A stretch of DNA of 9,011 nt, from NCBI GenBank assembly GCA_003485905.1, contig DNHK01000106.1, positions 1 through 9,011 of the forward strand, in the 5' to 3' direction. This DNA comes from Gammaproteobacteria bacterium (GTDB taxonomy: Bacteria > Pseudomonadota > Gammaproteobacteria > Arenicellales > Arenicellaceae). Positions 6,184 to 9,011 of the stretch are shown here, piece after piece. Every line of letters starts with the position of its first letter. The stretch's first letter is position 1. The translations under genes were made by a program, and so were the position numbers. Under the pieces are notes generated by a model that saw nothing but the letters and a program-made list of their open reading frames with translations, made no database searches and was not told the origin of the DNA.

Positions 6184-6834
6184 CTATAGAAATCCATTTT
6201 CTGATAAAAGCTCTGCAGTTACTTCGCCAAAACTAGCGGCCTCTGAGGTAGCTAGTAAACGCTCCAAGTACCGAGCGATTAGGTCGACTTCTATATGAAC
6301 TTTATCCCCTATTTTCTTATTTTCCAGATTAGTTTCTTGCCACGTGTGTGGAACAATATTCACATCAAAATATCGGCCCTCCACAGAATTTACTGTCAAA
6401 CTTATACCGTCTAACGTTACCGAGCCCTTTCGAGCAATATACTTAACTTGTTCAGCCGGTGCTTCAAACACCAGTCGCCATGACCTCGCGTCTTTATCCA
6501 ATTTCTTTAAGGTTGCGACCCCATCGACATGTCCAGATACAAAATGTCCACCCAAATGAGTGTCCGGGGTAAGCGCCAACTCCAAATTCACGATCGTACC
6601 CTTACTCCAATCCGCAATTAACGTATGCGACAAGGACTCTCTTGACACATCAAACCGCAATTCATCGCCCATTTGCTCAATAACGGTTAAACATACACCG
6701 TTTATAGCAACACTGTCGCCAATAGCAATAGCTTTATCTGTAAGCCCTGGCGCTCCTATTAGCAACTGAATATCACCAGCTTTAGCTAGGGAATCCTTCA
6801 CTTCGCCTTTAGCGGCTATTAGCCCAGTAAACAT
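6184..6834 (-). CDS. ribE: Riboflavin synthase, alpha subunit
   Basis: RibE dismutates two 6,7-dimethyl-8-ribityllumazine molecules into riboflavin and the pyrimidine precursor. The 216-aa product has two tandem lumazine-binding beta-barrels. The first starts [12 protein letters not shown], with SVAINGVCLTV (41-51), LSHTLI (68-73) and THLGGHFVSGHVDG (92-105). The second has GSVTLDGISLTVNSV (137-151) and VNIVPHTWQETNL (158-170). A C-terminal helix (about 183-195) holds the trimer in known structures. Its ATG overlaps the ribD stop by one nucleotide (TAATG), a sign of translational coupling. Some organisms call this gene ribC. No oddities are seen. Confidence 0.97.
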   Translation of the reverse strand: MFTGLIAAKGEVKDSLAKAGDIQLLIGAPGLTDKAIAIGDSVAINGVCLTVIEQMGDELRFDVSRESLSHTLIADWSKGTIVNLELALTPDTHLGGHFVSGHVDGVATLKKLDKDARSWRLVFEAPAEQVKYIARKGSVTLDGISLTVNSVEGRYFDVNIVPHTWQETNLENKKIGDKVHIEVDLIARYLERLLATSEAASFGEVTAELLSENGFL

Positions 6835-7958
6835 TAGGTACCACAGCCAATTAATTCCATCGACGGCGGATATACTGCTCGAGCCCGCACATCATCACCA
6901 ATTTGGGTAACGTCCTGAAACCTAAATTGAGGACGATCAATCAGCCTCTCAACCGTTCGCGTATCAAACATGCCGCGCGCACTCCCACCTAAAACACTTG
7001 GCGCATAGTAGACTATTAATTCATCTACCAAACCATGCTCCAATAAAGCACCCGCAAGTTTCCCTCCGCACTCCACAAACACATCGTTGTGCTCACGTAG
7101 CCCTAATTCTTCAAGCACAGCCTGCAAATCTATTCCGCAATCGTCGTTAACATCAACAGACACTATTTCTGCCCCTTTAGATTCCAAAGCAATACGTTTC
7201 TCAACGTCAGTGCTGCCAGTCAGTATCAAGATGTTCCCGTCGTCGCCGACAATTTGAGCATCAGCTACTATCCGCAAACTGGTATCCAAGACAACACGCA
7301 GTGGTTGCTTCTCTGTCGCCACTAGCCGAACCGTCATTTGTGGATCATCCGCCTCTACCGTGCCACTACCAGTCATAATTGCTGAATAGCGAGCACGTTG
7401 CTTGTGTACATCTTCTCGAGCTTCTTTTCCCGTGATCCATTGGCTCTCACCACTCTCGGTCGCGGTACGCCCATCTAATGTCGCCCCAATTTTAAGTGCA
7501 ACCCACGGCCGACCACTCAACATTCGGGTAATAAACCCTCGATTAATCCAGCGCGCCTCAGATTCCAAAAGACCAAACTCTACATCTACGCCAGCCGTTC
7601 TAAGCACATCGAACCCACCACCTGACACCATTGGGTTTGGGTCCTCCATCGCACATACCACTCGAACGATACCCGCTCTTGCGATCGAGTCAGTGCATGG
7701 TGGCGTGCGACCCTGATGACAACAAGGTTCAAGATTTATATACATAGTCGCGCCACGGGCTTTATCATCAGCTTGTGCGAGCGCTAATACTTCCGCATGA
7801 TCTTCCCCAGCCCGCGAATGATAACCTTCGCCAACTACTTCATCACCACTCACAATTATACAGCCTACACATGGATTGGGATGAGTATCACCTTCTCCAC
7901 ATTGCGAAAGCTCAACCGCTCTCGCCATATACTTTTCGTCTAGCGAACTAAACGTCAT
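6834..7958 (-). CDS. ribD: Bifunctional riboflavin biosynthesis deaminase/reductase RibD
   Basis: RibD deaminates 2,5-diamino-6-ribosylamino-4(3H)-pyrimidinone 5'-phosphate and then reduces the ribosyl side chain with NADPH, the second and third riboflavin steps. The deaminase domain (1-145) has the zinc cytidine-deaminase-like site: His54 and catalytic Glu56 (EDHAEVLAL), Cys79 (INLEPCCHQ) and Cys88 (GRTPPC). The reductase domain (about 150-370) has [69 protein letters not shown] and APSVLGG, all typical of the RibD/DHFR-like fold. At 374 aa it is full length. The ATG overlaps the nrdR TGA by 4 nt (ATGA). The second residue of the EPCC pair (Cys80) is usually another residue, but the two ligand cysteines are intact. 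Confidence 0.97.
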   Translation of the reverse strand: MTFSSLDEKYMARAVELSQCGEGDTHPNPCVGCIIVSGDEVVGEGYHSRAGEDHAEVLALAQADDKARGATMYINLEPCCHQGRTPPCTDSIARAGIVRVVCAMEDPNPMVSGGGFDVLRTAGVDVEFGLLESEARWINRGFITRMLSGRPWVALKIGATLDGRTATESGESQWITGKEAREDVHKQRARYSAIMTGSGTVEADDPQMTVRLVATEKQPLRVVLDTSLRIVADAQIVGDDGNILILTGSTDVEKRIALESKGAEIVSVDVNDDCGIDLQAVLEELGLREHNDVFVECGGKLAGALLEHGLVDELIVYYAPSVLGGSARGMFDTRTVERLIDRPQFRFQDVTQIGDDVRARAVYPPSMELIGCGT

Positions 7959-8449
7959 ACTTTCTTTTTGGCTTTCCGCAATCCACTGCGGTCTGAAGCG
8001 CGCTTCTGCAAACGCTGGATTTCTTCACTAAATTGATCTACATCCTCAAACGATCTATATACTGACGCAAAGCGAACATAAGCAACCTTATCAAGCTTGC
8101 GAAGTTCGAACATTATGAGTTCACCTAATTGAACAGATCGAATCTCTCGTTCCCCGCTCTGCATGAGAATATTCCGAATCCTATGCATCATTGAATCGAT
8201 TTGATCTGCGCCAACAGGACGTTTTTCCAACGCTCGATCAACACCACGACGTATTTTCGCCTCATTAAACTGCTCGCGCTGACCGTTGCTCTTAACAATA
8301 TATGGCAGCTTTAAGCTAGCGTTCTCCATCGTAGTAAATCGTTCAGCACAGGATTCGCACTCACGTCGACGACGTACCGTATCTCCATCGTCAGCTAAAC
8401 GGGAATCGATGACTCTAGTGTCATGAAACTGGCAAAATGGACAATGCAT
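7955..8449 (-). CDS. nrdR: Transcriptional repressor NrdR
   Basis: NrdR senses ATP/dATP and represses ribonucleotide reductase genes by binding NrdR boxes. The 164-aa product begins with the zinc ribbon MHCPFC (Cys3, Cys6) and CESC (Cys31, Cys34), with the basic [17 protein letters not shown] stretch between and after for DNA contact. The ATP-cone follows (about 49-139): [20 protein letters not shown] through [18 protein letters not shown]. The C-terminal helix ends in a basic tail, [11 protein letters not shown], longer than the minimum for the family. The start is well supported: GGAAGG lies five bases before the ATG (8455-8460), and MHCPFC is the universal N-terminus. The glyA-nrdR-ribD order is common in gammaproteobacteria. 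No NrdR-regulated nrd gene is in the window. Confidence 0.97.
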   Translation of the reverse strand: MHCPFCQFHDTRVIDSRLADDGDTVRRRRECESCAERFTTMENASLKLPYIVKSNGQREQFNEAKIRRGVDRALEKRPVGADQIDSMMHRIRNILMQSGEREIRSVQLGELIMFELRKLDKVAYVRFASVYRSFEDVDQFSEEIQRLQKRASDRSGLRKAKKKV

Positions 8450-8545
8450 AGAAACCTTCCGTTACACAAATGAAACAAGTAAGTAGCGCCCGTAGTATCT
8501 GATTTTACACACTTTTCAGACAACTCTTCATATTTGTCCAATGGG

Positions 8546-8563
8546 CGAGAATACGGATTCTCG
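8546..8563 (-). terminator. Hairpin between glyA and nrdR, possible glyA terminator
   Basis: CGAGAAT at 8546-8552 and ATTCTCG at 8557-8563 form a perfect 7-bp stem with a 4-nt loop, 17 bp past the glyA stop. On the minus strand it is preceded by TTTTCTT and followed by GCCCATTGG, so the U tract lies on the wrong side for a classic glyA terminator. The rest of the 130-bp gap (8450-8579) must hold the nrdR-rib promoter if glyA transcription stops here. A TAAAAT at about 8503-8508 could be a -10 element, but I cannot find a convincing -35. Confidence 0.35.
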
Positions 8564-8579
8564 AAGAAAACGCGCAGAA

Positions 8580-9011
8580 CTAACTGGAATAAACTGGAAA
8601 CCGTGCACAGGTATCGAGAACCTCTTGCTTAACCCTCGCCACCACGCTCTCATCTCCCATGTTATCAACTATATCTGAAATCCAATTCGCTAATAATGTC
8701 ATCTCAGATAAACCAAAACCACGGGTGGTAATCGCTGGCGTACCAACCCTTACACCACTGGTCACAAATGGACTTTGAGGATCATTTGGTACCGCATTTT
8801 TATTAGTCGTAATGTTTGCCGAATGTAGTGCAGATTCAACATCTTTTCCAGTAAGCCCTTTCGAAGATAAATCGATCAAGCACAGGTGGTTATCCGTACC
8901 GCCTGACACCACATCAAGTCCACGCCCTAACAAACCATCGACCAAAGCCCTAGAGTTATCCAACACTTGCTGCTGATAGGCATTAAATTCTGGGCTCAAC
9001 GCTTCCTTAAA
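8580..9011 (-). CDS. glyA: Serine hydroxymethyltransferase, C-terminal part (5' end outside window)
   Basis: GlyA is the PLP enzyme that interconverts serine plus tetrahydrofolate with glycine plus 5,10-methylene-tetrahydrofolate. The frame is open to the window edge and gives 143 residues, beginning [16 protein letters not shown]. It contains [55 protein letters not shown] and ITTRGF, all matching the C-terminal domain of bacterial GlyA (about 417 aa in E. coli). The Arg in TSGVRVGTP is the expected substrate-carboxylate ligand. The PLP lysine and the first two-thirds of the protein lie beyond the right edge. The TTG at 8997-8999 is an internal Leu codon, not a start. It ends at a TAG stop codon upstream of nrdR. 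Confidence 0.96.
   Translation of the reverse strand, partial: FKEALSPEFNAYQQQVLDNSRALVDGLLGRGLDVVSGGTDNHLCLIDLSSKGLTGKDVESALHSANITTNKNAVPNDPQSPFVTSGVRVGTPAITTRGFGLSEMTLLANWISDIVDNMGDESVVARVKQEVLDTCARFPVYSS

Noticed and set aside
7402..7716. 104-codon plus-strand frame opposite ribD
   Set aside because: Antisense shadow of conserved ribD; no domain or ribosome binding site.
8461..8476. GTTACACAAATGAAAC imperfect dyad next to the nrdR Shine-Dalgarno
   Set aside because: Only five of six pairs match over a short stem, which is easily found by chance, and it matches no operator I know.
1..9011. Mobile elements, CRISPR, toxin-antitoxin or defence genes
   Set aside because: Coding space is filled by housekeeping genes in conserved order; no transposase, integrase, repeat array or toxin-like small pair was seen.

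Overview
The window reads as a chromosomal housekeeping segment of a gammaproteobacterium with moderate to low G+C. The supporting signs are a LexA whose DNA-binding and protease domains closely track the E. coli protein, an E. coli-type SOS box, and the gene order glyA - nrdR - ribD - ribE - ribB(A-like) - ribH - nusB - thiL - pgpA, which is typical of that class. No genus can be assigned from the sequence alone. I see no mobile element, CRISPR array, tRNA, rRNA or phage gene.

Plus-strand left part (1-1127): the 3' end of infA (initiation factor IF-1), a 153-bp intergenic region with a near-consensus SOS operator inside a 28-bp interrupted palindrome, then lexA. The LexA is 271 aa. The extra length is an unstructured-looking linker of about 67 residues between the winged helix and the cleavage/protease domain, while the catalytic spacings are unchanged.

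Minus-strand remainder (1136-9011), in order of transcription: the C-terminal third of glyA at the right edge; a 130-bp gap with a hairpin; nrdR; ribD overlapping nrdR by 4 nt; ribE overlapping ribD by 1 nt; a ribB whose fused GTP cyclohydrolase II-like half lacks the zinc cysteines (the 'RibBX' type); ribH; nusB; thiL; a 167-bp gap with two inverted repeats; pgpA; ampD directly abutting pgpA; a 113-bp stretch holding a protein-like frame without a start codon; and a small acidic CesT/YbjN-like hypothetical protein convergent with lexA (8 bp between the stops).

The core cluster makes riboflavin: RibD, RibB, RibH and RibE supply every step after GTP cyclohydrolase II, which must be encoded elsewhere if RibBX is inactive for it. 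It is joined to transcription antitermination (NusB), thiamine diphosphate synthesis (ThiL), phosphatidylglycerol synthesis (PgpA) and peptidoglycan recycling (AmpD). I found no evidence of a wholly new system. The points most worth a second look are the LexA linker, the degenerate RibA-like domain, the start-less frame between ampD and the CesT-like gene, and that orphan gene itself.
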